Counted from the first letter of the stretch, positions 34,336-45,323 are shown. The stretch: 64,000 nt of DNA from Aphanomyces cochlioides (GCA_019828595.1 JAHQRK010000012.1:1116001-1180000), one strand, 5' to 3'. Notes: generated by a model not told the origin, from the letters alone. Translations and numbers: made by a program.

Positions 34336-34762
34336 TGATGGAGGTCGTCGGGTGGGGCAAAAAGTCATTGAACTCTACCAAAATCCAGTTAAATGGCCCC
34401 GGGATGGAAATAATAAGAAGGGAGCTAAGGGTTATCCAAGAGGCTAGGGAAGTCATCGTCGTCACCAATGTGGCGCTGTTGCTGACAACGAAAATGCATA
34501 TCTATCCCCAGGGGCAACGGACTTTGCGATGCTTCCTCCATTCCTAGATCGCCATTCTCTTTATAATCTGACACACAAAAGTCCTATGGTGAGTAAAAAT
34601 ACGCCTCGCATCATATGTGAATTTAGCGATCGTCCACATCTTCTTATCGAAGCCGTAATGAAAAGAGTAAGCTGACTGAGGCATTACGGTGGTGGATGAC
34701 GATGTAAAACAGGCTACCGCGTGAATAAACAGCATCTTCATTCGACAAATCTATTATCATGA
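34336..34762 (+). CDS. Candidate small spliced gene, unknown function
   Basis: The 3' exons are well marked. The exon ending at 34588 contains ATDFAMLPPFLDRHSLYNLT. A 38-bp GTGAGT..TTTAG intron (34589-34626) precedes RSSTSSYRSRNEK. A second GTAAGC..ACAG intron (34667-34712) leads to YRVNKQHLHSTNLLS and a TGA at 34760-34762. The 5' part is uncertain: GQKVIELYQNPVKWPRDGNN is open at 34355-34430, but it is in a different frame from the ATG pair at 34336, so the start or first intron is unresolved. It would be divergent to RPAP1 and convergent to the zinc-finger gene. Confidence 0.4.
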
Positions 34763-34805
34763 AGATGCAAATCGAATGCAAATAAAAATGGGCACGCAAA
34801 CCAGA

Positions 34806-35115
34806 TTACGCCGATGCCAAATGTGGGAAAGCTTGTTCCAACGTGAAGCCCTTGTCTTGATGCTTGCTGACCCAGTGGTCGTTCAACTGGTTGCGCTACA
34901 ATACACACGCATTAGACTCTCGAGGACGAGATTCCAAGACATACCCCGACATTGACCATGAACGTCATCATGCAGATCTTGCACTTGACGGCAGTGCGAT
35001 CAGCTTCCATCTTGGCACGCATTTCAGGGGCGTTCTTGGCCTTGGCTTCTTTGGCCTTCTTGGCGTTGTTGCGTTCACGCGCTTGGGCACTCTTCTGACC
35101 GTTTCCGCCGCCCAT
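34806..35115 (-). CDS. Small C2H2 zinc finger protein, ZNF706/At2g23090-like, two exons
   Basis: Exon 1 35115-34945 and exon 2 34895-34806 are joined across a 49-bp GTATGT..TGTAG intron, giving 86 aa with a TAA stop. The N-terminus MGGGNGQKSAQARERNNAKK and the following Lys/Ala-rich helix are the hallmark of this family of tiny, highly conserved eukaryotic proteins. The zinc site is CKIC followed by HWVSKH across the intron. The plant and animal relatives are small nucleic-acid-associated or stress-related proteins of poorly defined function. Length matches the family. Confidence 0.8.
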
Positions 35116-35242
35116 GATGCTCTATTCGCTGGAAGAAATCGAAACTGGCCATGTTGGTTGGTCGCTGTTGTCGATTCTACCTTCAAAAAATTAATTTCAC
35201 TTGGAATTTGTATACTTTTGGGAGAGTTTCAATAAAATATAC

Positions 35243-35308
35243 ATCCGGATAAACTTCCTGGAAACCGTATAGTCAGCGCCGTATGAATCTCGCCAGATTA
35301 TCCGGATA
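35243..35308. promoter_or_regulatory. CCGGATAA motifs upstream of the small zinc finger gene
   Basis: ATCCGGATAAAC (35243) and TTATCCGGATA (35298-35308) lie about 130-190 bp upstream of the minus-strand ATG at 35115. The first 5' UTR bases or an unseen 5' intron may separate them from the start. Confidence 0.4.
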
Positions 35309-35777
35309 GTGGATAACGAAACCAAGATTTGCTCGGAGCACAGCAAGCGACAAGCTCTATCGCTAATTGTCCTTCAGCAATGCACAAGTTAGTGATCTTT
35401 ATGACCACTAGAATGTTATGCAATAACATAAACTTTTTAGCTGGCCACGATACAATTATGATTGATTTCCCATAAAGACCTTTAATAATTAATAGTTTAA
35501 GGAAAATTGACTTGATACGATCTGTCTTAACTTCACATGCTTGGCTTAAACATAAGATGGCGTCAAGTTTACCAAGCTCATGTTATTCCGCAAATAAATC
35601 GATCATAAGATGTGAGCAAAAAAGAAAGCATCAAGCGTTCATGTGTCTTTTGTCTTCTGTGGAATATTCCAGAGTTTGATCAATTTGTCGAATGATATTT
35701 TGTATAAATTATGAGAGTTTCATAGATTGGCCAATGAGAAAATTCTTTGCGAATAACCAGGAAGTCGCTTGAACATC
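35309..35777. other. Intergenic region before thioredoxin gene
   Basis: AT-rich, with no open frame of note. It holds the presumed promoters of the zinc finger gene (left) and thioredoxin (right). Confidence 0.5.
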
Positions 35778-36298
35778 ATGCTCGCATCCATCACCCGCCG
35801 CTCACAGCGAATCGCTCGACAGAGCTCGTCTCTCTTGAAGACGACGCGCTATTTTGCAACCTTCGAGAAGGATGAAGATGGTATTGTGCATATCTCGACG
35901 AAAGACGATTGGGACGCTCTCGTGGCCACAGGTACGAAGAAGCGCTCAAAAGGGGTTTCGATGGAAATGTGTATTGTAGGCAAGCCAGTAGTGGCTGATT
36001 TCTGGGCTCCATGGTGTGGCAAGTGCACGCAAATCTCGGGCTTTTACGCAATCCTCGCTGAAGATTTCCCCGATGTGGTATTGTAGTCTCACAGATCGAC
36101 ATAATTCATGATACGCGGTAGACGTTTGCAAAGCTAAACGTGGCTGAAGAAGGCGTGGGCCCCGTCAAGGAAGAATACAGCGTCGAAGTGTTGCCTGCTT
36201 TCCACTTTTTCAACAAAGGCCAACAAGTGGGCACGCCAGTCTTTGGCTACAAGAAAGCTCCACTCAAAGCTCAAGTGACCAAGTTGATCTCTGAGTAA
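35778..36298 (+). CDS. Thioredoxin, mitochondrial type, variant WCGKC active site, two exons
   Basis: Exons 35778-36077 and 36122-36298 (44-bp GTATTG..GGTAG intron) give 158 aa. The first ~27 residues are Arg/Ser-rich with no acids (MLASITRRSQRIARQSSSLL), consistent with a mitochondrial presequence. The thioredoxin core has VVADFWAPWCGKCTQISGF, so the redox site is WCGKC instead of the usual WCGPC. It is followed by the conserved cis-Pro segment (VEVLPAFHFFNKGQ). The replaced Pro would be expected to raise the redox potential. An unusual ~20-aa insertion (TKKRSKGVSMEM) lies before the beta strand. It is a tandem paralogue of the gene at 36849. Confidence 0.85.
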
Positions 36299-36848
36299 TC
36301 GACGTGGTTCAACAGCACAACTTTGGCGCAGGCTGCATACGCTGTGGTTCGCACCTCCACGACTAGTCAATTCTGTGTCAACTGAAATGTCTAAACCTTT
36401 TTGCCAATCTTAATTCTATCCCCATCGCACATCATTCCACATGCCATTTTAACCTACCTAGGAACGTCGCTCTTCTTAATCCAGTCAAGAGCTCTTCAGC
36501 GCGGCTCATTCCCTAGCTACGTTGATTTAACCATGGGGTGCAATGCATATTTCGCACTGGGGACAACCATCACCTTGTCACGAGCAACACAAGGTGCTTG
36601 GCGATCACTTGACTCGCAATTTTTGTTTCTTGCTGTCTACCTTTGCTATCGTAGTTGTGCTCCCTGTGGGTGCGAGCAATCAAGAAGGAAATCACAGCGA
36701 TTGAGCACGTGGAACGCCACAAATTTCCTTCCCCCAGAGAGGGATGTGTCGACGGATCATAGTCAAAATAGTCCATTACACGTTAGCCTATATGAATATT
36801 TTGACCGAATGACAGTGGTTCGAAGAAACGCATCGATCATTTGCCAAG
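36299..36848. other. Intergenic region between thioredoxin paralogues
   Basis: A long plus-strand ORF (36401-36919) overlaps the next gene in another frame and has no family features. No gene is annotated. Confidence 0.5.
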
Positions 36849-37356
36849 ATGCTCGTCGCCCGTCAGTCCAAGCGCTTGGTTCCACGCCTTGTTGGCCTCC
36901 GCGGCTTTGCGTCCTTTGAGAAAGATGAAAATGGCATGGTCAATATCAACTCCAAAGTTGCATTCGATGCGATCGTGGCTTCAGGTGCAACCCACCACCT
37001 CAACTCGAACCCTCAGATCGAATGTCTAGGCAAACCGATCGTTGCGGACTTTTGGGCTCCATGGTGTGGGAAATGCACGCAGTTATCTGGCTTCGTGGAA
37101 AATCTGGCGGAAGACCATCCCAATGTGGTATGATATCTCATCGTTGTGAACTCTCAATGGACGGATTTTGTAGACGTTTGTGCGACTCAACACGGCTGAC
37201 GAAGGTGTAACGCCAATCAAGGTTGCATTGAATGTCCAAGTCTTGCCGACATTCCGCTTCTTCCACGATGGTAAAGAAGTTGGGTCGCCAGTGACAGGAT
37301 ACAAGATAGAACCATTGAGCCATGAAGTGGCTAAACTTGATACCTTGGCCGAATGA
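36849..37356 (+). CDS. Thioredoxin, mitochondrial type, tandem paralogue, two exons
   Basis: Exons 36849-37127 and 37174-37356 (46-bp GTATGA..TGTAG intron at the same position as in the neighbour) give 153 aa. A basic N-terminus (MLVARQSKRLVPRLVGLRGF) is followed by FASFEKDENGMVNINSK, closely like the first copy. The active site WAPWCGKC is again the variant form, and the cis-Pro segment is VQVLPTFRFFHDGK. Same strand, same intron and shared insertion show a tandem duplication followed by divergence. Confidence 0.85.
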
Positions 37357-37678
37357 AAATCCTTTGTCTTCCACATTTTCGCCCTTTGACTCTCTTCTTT
37401 GCGAGCTTGGCATGGCTTTCATGTAGATCATACTGGACCTCTTGTTCCTTACTCGTCACCCTGGGCGTTGGAGCAAATCACGACGATATCCAGGGACATC
37501 TTTGGCCTCCGATGGACATTTGAAGCTTGTGAATTTTATAAGGTTGGATGCGAAAGCCCCAACCTTACTTCAAAGCTCGTGGCACTAGCCTACCTATTAG
37601 GAGCTCAAAGACGAGATAAGCGCAAGATATGCTCAACTTCTATTCTTAAATATGAACCAAGTCATTAGCGACTAGGTA

Positions 37679-38668
37679 TTATCGGACAGTGTCAGTATGG
37701 CCGCGCTCTGTAGCGACAGTAGCAATGGCCACCGACACGCGGCAACTCGTTAGAATGCCTTCTCGTAAGAGGTATTCAACTACAGGGAGGTGACCATGGA
37801 GAGCCGCCCAGTCGATTGGACTGAGGAGTCTTGACTCGTCTTCATCCTTGAGGACTGCCCAGTCCATGGGACTTTCAAGTCTTGGATCTTCTTCCTCCAT
37901 GAGAGCCGTCTGCGACTCGCTCGTGCGGCAGATTCTCTTGAAGGCGAGCCATTCGTGGTGATACCCGCTGGGCCATATCCCGCTTTGTTGTAAATCGCAG
38001 TACTTGGTCAGGTATTGAACAACTTGCAAGTGTCCATGCGCCGCCGCAAGGTTAAGTGCATTGAGCGTACAGCCTTCCGTCCGATGCGTATGGAGATACT
38101 GGACGATCTCGAGGTACCCGCCAGCGGCAGCTCTGTCCATGGCGTCGGTGGAGCAGCCTTCGGTCCGATGCTCGTGGAGAAACTCCACAATTTCCAAATG
38201 TCCATGCGCGGCCGCCAAGTCCATGGCATTCTTGGAACATCCGCGGCGACATTCTTGATGCATAAATTCGAGCACATCGAGATAGCCTGCTTTGGCCACG
38301 AGGTCCATAACTGTTTTTGTGAAGGCTAGCGGGTACGCCTGATGTAGCTGCTTGGCAATATATAGCCTGTCAATATTTGATCGTGGGAGCGAGGAGACTA
38401 TGAAATGCGCTCTTGCATACGGCCCTGTTTGCCGCATCGCTCGGCTATGGATGGCTCGAATCATGCGCGCGACGCCAGGCATAAACGACGTAATGGTTCG
38501 AAAGAGGTCGACATTGACAAGGACTTGCAATGCTCGCCATGGCGACGACTCCGAATTCCGCCGCCATGACTGGAGCCAGTAGAACCGCATCTCCCTCGAC
38601 GACGAAGCGCGCGACGAAGACGGCGGTGCCAAGCCATGGTTTGACGATACACACGTTCCCATCGACAA
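37679..38668 (-). CDS. Ankyrin repeat protein
   Basis: A single exon of 329 aa, with the stop at 37679. The N-terminal ~100 aa include NVDLFRTITSFMPGVARMIR, an F-box-like/linker segment often seen in oomycete ankyrin proteins. Three to four ankyrin units follow, each with the AAAHGHLEIVEFLHEHRTEG pattern, a degenerate spacer (~residues 225-275), and a final unit (IDWAALHGHLPVVEYLLREG). Ankyrin repeats mediate protein binding; no enzymatic domain is present. The ATG at 38668 is the only upstream in-frame choice, though the first ~45 residues look less conserved and the true start may lie in an unseen exon. Confidence 0.8.
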   Translation of the reverse strand: MSMGTCVSSNHGLAPPSSSRASSSREMRFYWLQSWRRNSESSPWRALQVLVNVDLFRTITSFMPGVARMIRAIHSRAMRQTGPYARAHFIVSSLPRSNIDRLYIAKQLHQAYPLAFTKTVMDLVAKAGYLDVLEFMHQECRRGCSKNAMDLAAAHGHLEIVEFLHEHRTEGCSTDAMDRAAAGGYLEIVQYLHTHRTEGCTLNALNLAAAHGHLQVVQYLTKYCDLQQSGIWPSGYHHEWLAFKRICRTSESQTALMEEEDPRLESPMDWAVLKDEDESRLLSPIDWAALHGHLPVVEYLLREGILTSCRVSVAIATVATERGHTDTVR

Positions 38669-38987
38669 GGGTCGAAATGACCATCTTTGTCAAGGGCGCA
38701 CTGATAGCATGTCAAGAAGGAGCGATGAAACTCGACGGACGACAACGATTGAACTCTACCACTGGATTTACAACAAGGAAAAAAGAATATAGCCAAGTTC
38801 TATATTATCGCTAAAAATAGAATAAGGACGCGTTTGGTTGACCACGATTTTGATTCTGTCATAATTCGAATATCAAATATAAACAAATATGTGTTTTCAG
38901 GGTGTTTGTGGTGTGTTTGGCAAATATTCGATTTTTTACGAAATCGGACGAGAAACTTCACACATGTCAACTGTCCTTGACTAAGAG

Positions 38988-39443
38988 ATGGCAATTTCAA
39001 CATGTGCTTTTGGAGCCACCCAGCGCGTTGCGAGTCGATGGAGAGCTCTTGTGCAATCGTTTGCCTGTCTATTTCAAAAGGCGACGGACAATCAAGTCGT
39101 CATTTCGACGGGCCTGAGCGCCATCCATCTCTTTCCAATAATATAATGTTGAGATGGTGCCAAACAAAAAAGATACAAGTTTGGCCTATGTTTGCCACCA
39201 GTTTCGCAAGAGCTTCGTGAGAAACAAGTACAGCGTCGAGGGCAAGAACAAGGTAGAATTACAGGTTCATCGAGCGATAGAAAGTGTATTTTTGTGAAAG
39301 AGTTGTGGGGGGATTTTGAAGGTGAAAAGTCAATTGACGTGTTTGGTTCCGAAGAGAATGCGATCGGGATGGCCAAGACGACGTGTTCAGTTCACGAATA
39401 CCGCACTGTATGCACTTTGGTGCCACGGTTTTTGATACAGTAG
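38988..39443 (+). pseudogene. Uncharacterised gene, frameshifted
   Basis: Plus-strand coding-like pieces occur in different frames. They are MAISTCAFGATQRVASRWRA (from 38988), then NKKDTSLAYVCHQFRKSFVR and VEGKNKVELQVHRAIESVF (~39165-39290), then VKELWGDFEGEKSIDVFG and AKTTCSVHEYRTVCTL (~39295-39420). One base separates the last two frames. I recognise no family. It may be a decayed gene at the edge of the transposon-rich block. Confidence 0.3.
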
Positions 39444-39812
39444 AAACACGAAAAGATTTCTGTGGATGCAAAGGACACAAAGAATGCCAGGTCCCTGCGA
39501 CCCATTGGAAACAAAAGCGTTGGTGGATTCCGCTCGCCTGTCATAGACGCTCCGTCACAAATTGTATCAAGTCTGCATTGTCCCATTACGGCTCGCGTGT
39601 CGCCTTGGAAAGTTACTGACTGCTAAGAGCATCCGCACCGCACAGGCCAAATGGCATGCTAAACCTAAATATAGCATACATGCGAGGAAAAGCGGCCTAC
39701 ACCGCGTAGTACATATCCCATTCTATTTTAGCGTAGTGGAAACTGCTAGGGAAAACTACTCTACGAGAATAAACTATATTTTAAAGAGCATCTGTTGAGT
39801 CACACCGCTGCC

Positions 39813-40630
39813 ATGCCCGAAGAAAGCGCGCCAAAGCGCCGACGCGGAAAGAACTTCCGTCAAGTTGACGACGAAAAACTTTGTTCCAGTTGGTTGACGA
39901 TATCTCGAGACTCTATCATGGGGAATGGCCAGAGGCTGGACGCGTTTTGGCTGCGTGTTGCCGATGATTTCAACGCTGGAACTCACGAGAATGATGAATG
40001 GTACCGTTCAGCGGCGTCGCTGCAGTCGCATTGGAGTGGCCTACAAGTCCATGTTGCAAAGTTTTGTGGCTTATAGCTTCAGTGAAGCACGAGAATCGAT
40101 CGGGCTGGAGTGAGGACATGTGTCAACAAGAAGCATTGAAGCGTTTTACAACAACTATTGGTAGCGGAGCCCAATTCGGATATCTATCCTCTTGGGAAAT
40201 CCTACGTCATGCTCCTAAGTGGTAGTCTTACTCTGTGAGCTTGTATGAGAATAAGAAGCAAAAGTCACTCGCCAGACGATCTTCAATTACGAGCAATGGA
40301 ACTGAATTATGTAGCCGAGATGAATTGAAGCATGATACCAATGAGCAAGAGTTAAAGAACAGTCCTCCAGCTAGACCCATAGGACGAAAGAAAGCCAAAG
40401 TCACTGAGGCTATGAATGAATATCGTCGTTCTCAACTCGAAGTTGATCGTCAAATTGCTCAAACTGCAAGTGAGAAGAACAAAATCATGAAAGAAGATCT
40501 AGCTTTGAAGATCTTTGCGATGGATCCCCTCTGCGAGGACTCTTTGAAATATATTGAGTTCAAACGCAAGAAGCTTCTACAAGAAATGCAGGCTTCAAGT
40601 GAATCTATCCAAGAGTTTGCTGATGTTTAG
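39813..40630 (+). pseudogene. Harbinger Myb/SANT-like protein, broken
   Basis: The start MPEESAPKRRRGKNFRQVDD leads into a SANT-like domain (KLCSSWLTISRDSIM, FWLRVADDFNAG, SLQSHWSGLQVHVAKFCG). One base is lost near 40070, so LIASVKHENRSGWSED continues in another frame. A TAG at 40223-40225 (after EILRHAPKW) stops that frame, which otherwise runs on through a Lys/Glu-rich C-terminal half to 40630. In Harbinger elements this protein brings the transposase to the ends. The gene pair is inactive in this copy. Confidence 0.7.
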
Positions 40631-40677
40631 AGTCATTTCATAAGATTCAAATGCACATTCTACGTTTATTAGCTTTG

Positions 40678-42060
40678 CTACATGGAGTCTCCGAACTCTG
40701 CCCAAATGTGTTCGATGAGATCTTGCTTCAGCAAACGATGTTGAGTTGGATCGTATAATTGTTGGAGATTGCGTTGTACTTGCTCGACCGACGGAGGCTC
40801 CTGTACTGGAGGCGCGACAGATACAATGTGCCGTGTTGGATCTTGCAAAAGATAATCATTGTTCAACCTGTAATCGTCCCTTTCGTCATGGACGATCATG
40901 TTGTGCAGGATGATACACGCAACCATAATATCCTTCATTGTTGCCACATTCAAGTATTTGCACGGGCGATCTATTATTTGAAACCTTGCCTGCAGAACGC
41001 CAAACGCTCTTTCGATAGCCTTTCGTGCGGATTCTTGACGTTGCGCAAAGAGTTTGTGCTTCTTTGTCTGAGGTCGAGAAATTGTAGTCACTAGTACAGG
41101 CCATTCAGGGTAGATTCCATCTGCAAGATAATAGCTGTGATTGTAAGTTCTACCATTGATTTTGTGCTCAGCTGAAGGTGTTTTCCCTGTAGCTACATCG
41201 GTAAACACGTTGGATCTATCCAGAACATTGATGTCATTGTTGGAGCCAGGCATTCCGAAAAACGCATGCCAAATCCACAAGTCGTACGTAGCGACAGCTT
41301 CAAGCACCACTGTTGGTCCACCTTCCTTACCTCTGTATTGACCAGCCCATGCTGTTGGACAGTATTTCCAGAACCAATGACAACAATCGATTGATCCAAT
41401 CATGCCAGGAAAGCCACGAGCAGAGTTAATTCGTAAGATTCTTGCAATGTCTTGAGTTGTTGGGGGTCGCAGGAACTCGCCTCCAAACACTGATGCAACA
41501 GACTGACAGAACTCTTTGACACATTTCAATGCTGTAGTCTCGCCTAGTCGTAGATTTTCATCAATAGAGTCTGCTGAACAACCATAAGCCAAGATTCGCA
41601 CAGCAGCAGTAATCTTCTGGTAACTACTTCAGCCCACAACGCCAAGTGCATCGGGCTTCTGAACAAAGTAATCATTGTGCTGAACAATCAAGTCATGTAT
41701 AGTTACGAACAGCGAACGCGACATTCTGTACCGTCGTCGAAAGTCGACCAGGGAGTACACTGGATCAGGGACAAAGTAGTCTAGATACAAACGTTCGGCA
41801 TCCTTGGGGAGCCTGCGTTGCTTGTTTGGTTTCTTTTTCTCGTAACGCTTTGAACGCTTCACACCATCCACAACGAGAGGATCAAGCTCTCGACGCCGCC
41901 GCCGTTGAATGTAAAGATCCACAAGGTCATCATCAGTGTCGACAGTATGAGAGCAGCTGGGATTGACAGAGAACATATGGCAATTGGCTTTGCAATAGCG
42001 TTTACAATGGCTCGCGGTGTGGAGATTCGAGTTCTCCATGCTAAACTTTGATTTACGCAT
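40678..42060 (-). pseudogene. Harbinger transposase (DDE) with an in-frame stop
   Basis: One frame runs from the ATG at 42060 to 40678, interrupted only by a TGA at 41629-41631 (between DALGVVG and SSYQKITAAVRILAYG). The catalytic residues are present: IGSIDCCHWFW (first Asp), GSNNDINVLDRS (second Asp) and AIERAFGVLQARF (Glu). The N-terminal RRRYRMSRSLFVTI segment is the usual Harbinger helix-turn-helix region. One nonsense change therefore separates this from an open transposase frame, but its partner Myb gene is also broken. Confidence 0.8.
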
Positions 42061-42102
42061 TCCAATTTTAGCCTAACGATACCCTACGCGGTGCGGATGC
42101 TC

Positions 42103-43000
42103 TAAAGACAGCAGCGAGACTTGACGAGGAAGCGAAATGAGCTTTCCTTAATAGAGTGTGAGCTTGACATATCAAAATTGATAATAGGACTTGAACTTTT
42201 TCACCCCGATTAGATTGGAGCTCAAAGAGGACTGGCAACATGGCAATGATTCCTTTGTCTTCATGCCGCGGTCGTCTATTCATGTCCACCTCTTTCAAGC
42301 CACGAGCTTGAACGTCATGCTCCAGAGTCGTGTGCCTTCAAATTATGTCGCTTGCATCCTTCCGTCTCTCTTGTCTCAATCTCCAACGTGGAGCATTTGA
42401 ACTGCTTTCATTCGAGAGCATCCCCATTGTTATGAGTGTAATGTGTCCGAGGACAGCGACTCGAAGGTTTGCATCAACACGGCGTCTGGCACAAGCGACA
42501 GCGCGGAATGCCTGGTCTGTAGTCTCTTGGCATACAGGTGAACTCAACAACACAACTCTAGCAAGGCTAACGTACCTGACAACATGGACGGACTCTGTAC
42601 CCTCGAGGCTTTCTTGGCGTTCAAGATCGTACTTGTTAGTTGTTCGGCTGGACGGCAGTCTCAAGTGCTATAAGCAATATGCTATCATTGACGCAGTGTG
42701 AGGATATAATTTATAGCGAGCAAGGAATGAAAGGACAACATTAAGATTCAAATCAATTCTGCGTCATCTCGCTGTTTCAGGTCTCAAAATACAGGCAAAC
42801 AATAAAATAGGGAGCGCTCGACATGAATTGTACGACAACGACTGCCCCCCGTCCTATTACATACTCCCCAGCATATGTCCACTCCTTGCACTTTTGCAAA
42901 CCTGCTGCTGGCTATTTGGGGGTTCTCGATATGCCAGCACAAGAACGCGGTAATAGGAGTTGTAGCAGGATAGCCAACATGGGGAAAAGTAATGACTTTA
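42103..43000. other. Spacer between two Harbinger elements, with a Cys-rich coding-like exon
   Basis: At about 42413-42532 a plus-strand frame reads EHPHCYECNVSEDSDSKVC..ECLVCSLLAY and meets a GTGAAC donor. This looks like one exon of a Cys-rich, perhaps secreted, protein. No adjoining exons could be fixed, so no gene is called. Confidence 0.3.
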
Positions 43001-43173
43001 GAGCATCTCCAGTCCTGGTTTGTAACGGTAATTGCAAACTGAAAATGAAAAATTTCAACTCCAGTCGAGGTTTCTATTTGTAAATTTGGCGAATTTGCGA
43101 CATTTCCGTTTGTAAAATTGAAAAAATATAAACTGGTTGGCCAGGTTACAAACTTGGAAAGTTCGCTCATATC

Positions 43174-43836
43174 ATGGGAAAGGGGAAGTCATGGAGCAGT
43201 CGTGAGTGCGTGTTCCTCGCCAAATGCTGGCTCGCGACGTCTGAAGATGCAAGCGTCGGTGCTGACATGACGCTGGAAACATTTTGGAGCAGTGTGCATT
43301 CGAAGTGGCAAGACCAAACAAGTGATAAGACGAGGACTCTCCAGGCTTTGAAGAATCAATGGGTCGTTATGCAACGCAGCGTGCAAAAGTTATGTGGCTA
43401 TCACGAGCGTGTTCAAAGGATTGGCCAGAGTGGATACACTGAGGAAGATGCAGTTGAAGCTGCAATCACGATGTATATGAACATCGAGAACGAAGAGTTT
43501 GTCTATCTTGAACCGTGGCGAGTTCCAGTCGTGTCCCCAAAATGGAAGCCAGTCCGCCGTGGCAAAAGGGCAAGCCTCGGTGAGGATCCAACATGCAAGA
43601 TTGACGCTTCGAATGAGCGAGAGGAGCGCCCCAGAGGTTCCAAGTCCGCTAAATTGTACAACAAGTCCGCAAAGGATCAAAATGGGGGTCTCGTTATGAT
43701 TGCAAATGCTCAAATTGAGAAGAACAATCTCTTTCGCCAATCCATGTTGATCAAACTTCTCACTCAAAGTAACGACATTGAGAATCTGGAACGTGTCAAG
43801 CAACAGCTTCTCCGAGAAACACTCGGTGGAATTTAG
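43174..43836 (+). CDS. Harbinger Myb/SANT-like DNA-binding protein, intact
   Basis: A single exon of 220 aa. The N-terminal SANT-like domain (MGKGKSWSSRECVFLAKCWL, FWSSVHSKWQDQ, LQALKNQWVVMQRSVQKLCG) has the three-Trp spacing of the Myb-like partner of Harbinger transposases. A basic linker (RRGKRASLGEDP) and a helical Lys/Glu/Gln C-terminus follow. In known systems this protein imports the transposase into the nucleus and binds the element ends. No lesion is seen, unlike the copy at 39813. Confidence 0.8.
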   Translation: MGKGKSWSSRECVFLAKCWLATSEDASVGADMTLETFWSSVHSKWQDQTSDKTRTLQALKNQWVVMQRSVQKLCGYHERVQRIGQSGYTEEDAVEAAITMYMNIENEEFVYLEPWRVPVVSPKWKPVRRGKRASLGEDPTCKIDASNEREERPRGSKSAKLYNKSAKDQNGGLVMIANAQIEKNNLFRQSMLIKLLTQSNDIENLERVKQQLLRETLGGI

Positions 43837-43950
43837 AGTAGATGCATTCTAGATTTTTTAGTACTGCTAATCTAAACGATAAGACAAAGACTACCTCGAA
43901 CGATTTTGCGTGTGATATCTAATGTACATCAGTCTTAATCGATTACATGA

Positions 43951-45323
43951 CTAAAGAAGAGCCGTGCCTTCAATCTCCCACAAATGATCTATTAGATCAC
44001 GTTGCAAGAGCTTTGCAACTGATTCGTCCTGCATTTCAATGATTTGAGCTGTGGCCGTTGTGACACTGACTTGAGCTTGAGGCACAGCCGCAGTAATCGC
44101 AAATGCATTTGGCGCTATCGCTTGGTCGTCTTCTATACCCGCTTGGTTGTCTTCAATTATGATGTTGTGGAGAATTGCACACACGCGCATCACCAACGCC
44201 ATGTCATCTGTGTACCAAAGATGACTTGGCTCTGTCATGATGTGCCATTTGGCTTGTAGAACGCCAAAGGCACGTTCGACATCCTTTCTAGCTGCTTCTT
44301 GTTTATTTGCAAAGAGCTTCTTCTTTTCATTGTCGGGAGATGAAATGGTCTTAACAAAGACTGGCCAATTGGGATATATTCCGTCAGTCAAACAGTATCC
44401 CCTTGTATATGCTCTTCCACGCAGCGAAAACCCAGAGACAGTCGAGACGTCCGCAAAATATCCATCAAGAAGCGGCGAGCGATCGAGAACATTCAAATCA
44501 TTGCACGACCCCGGCATTCCAAAATGATAGTGCCAAATGCGTAAATCTTGCGTGACCACAACTTCTAGTACTAGGCTTGCAGTTCTATTCTTTCCTTTCA
44601 TCTAAACAGCAAATGAGATAGCAAAATTCCTACACACAATCTACCTGACCTGCCCACGCCTTTGGGCAGTTCTTCCACCCCCAATGCATACAATCGAGGG
44701 ACCCAAGCATACCAGGAAATCCACGTGACGCATTGTCGTTTTGAATCCTCAGTATTTCGCTCTCATTTGGATGCCTCAAATATTCCGGTTCATATACTGT
44801 GATGACGGCGTTGCAAAATGCCTTGAGTAGATCGCTCATTGTTGATTCTGCTATGCGAAAGTACTCGTCAACCGCATCTGATGCCACTCCGTACGCCAGA
44901 GAGTGTATACATGCAGCAATCTTTTGGGTTTCAGTTGCTCCAAATTTCCCGACAGCATCACGCTGCCTCGTGAGCCTCGGTTCTGCTTGTGGCAGCTCCT
45001 CAACTAAGCGTCGAAACAACGCCAAACTCATTCTATATCGTCGCCTAATCACATGATGATATTTGTCCAGCCGTCTATTCCTACTTGAATGTGTTCGCAT
45101 CGAAAACGGGGCTGTCTCCTAGATAATTTCGCATGAGATTTTCATGGCCAAGTTCAGTTTCTCTTGGAAACGATTTGATTCTCCCAAGTCTTGATCCAGA
45201 TCTCTTCTTTTCATCCTCATTGCTTGCACAAAAAGCGACTATGTCGAGCAAATTGTCTTCATCTTCAAGCAGAAAGCAAAGCTCTTCGTCAGACTCCGAG
45301 TCGCTGTTCTTCATCGATAGCAA
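43951..45323 (-). CDS. Harbinger DDE transposase, intact, three exons
   Basis: Exons 45323-45085, 45044-44645 and 44601-43951 are joined by introns of 40 bp (GTAGGA..GATTAG) and 43 bp (GTAGAT..GTTTAG). The total of 1290 nt encodes 429 aa without interruption. Intron 1 cleanly joins VFDANTF to KRRYRMSLALFRRLVEEL. Catalytic motifs are LGSLDCMHWGWKN, GSCNDLNVLDRS and DVERAFGVLQAKW. An acidic N-terminus (ESDEELCFLLEDEDNLLD) is typical. Without splicing the gene looks frameshifted, which could mislead annotation. Confidence 0.82.

Larger units (their letters stand above)
39627..42102. mobile_element. PIF/Harbinger element 1 (inactive), TAA target site
   Basis: The ends are GAGCATCCGCACCGCACAGG (left) and, reverse-complemented, GAGCATCCGCACCGCGTAGG (right). 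TAA flanks both sides (39624-39626 and 42103-42105), the 3-bp target duplication typical of Harbinger. The 2476-bp element carries the canonical gene pair, a Myb-like DNA-binding protein (plus) and a transposase (minus), in convergent order. Both are broken. Confidence 0.85.

Noticed and set aside
45045..45084. Apparent frameshift in the second Harbinger transposase
   Set aside because: A 40-bp GTAGGA..GATTAG intron restores a perfect family-like junction (ANTF then KRRYRMS), so the gene is intact.
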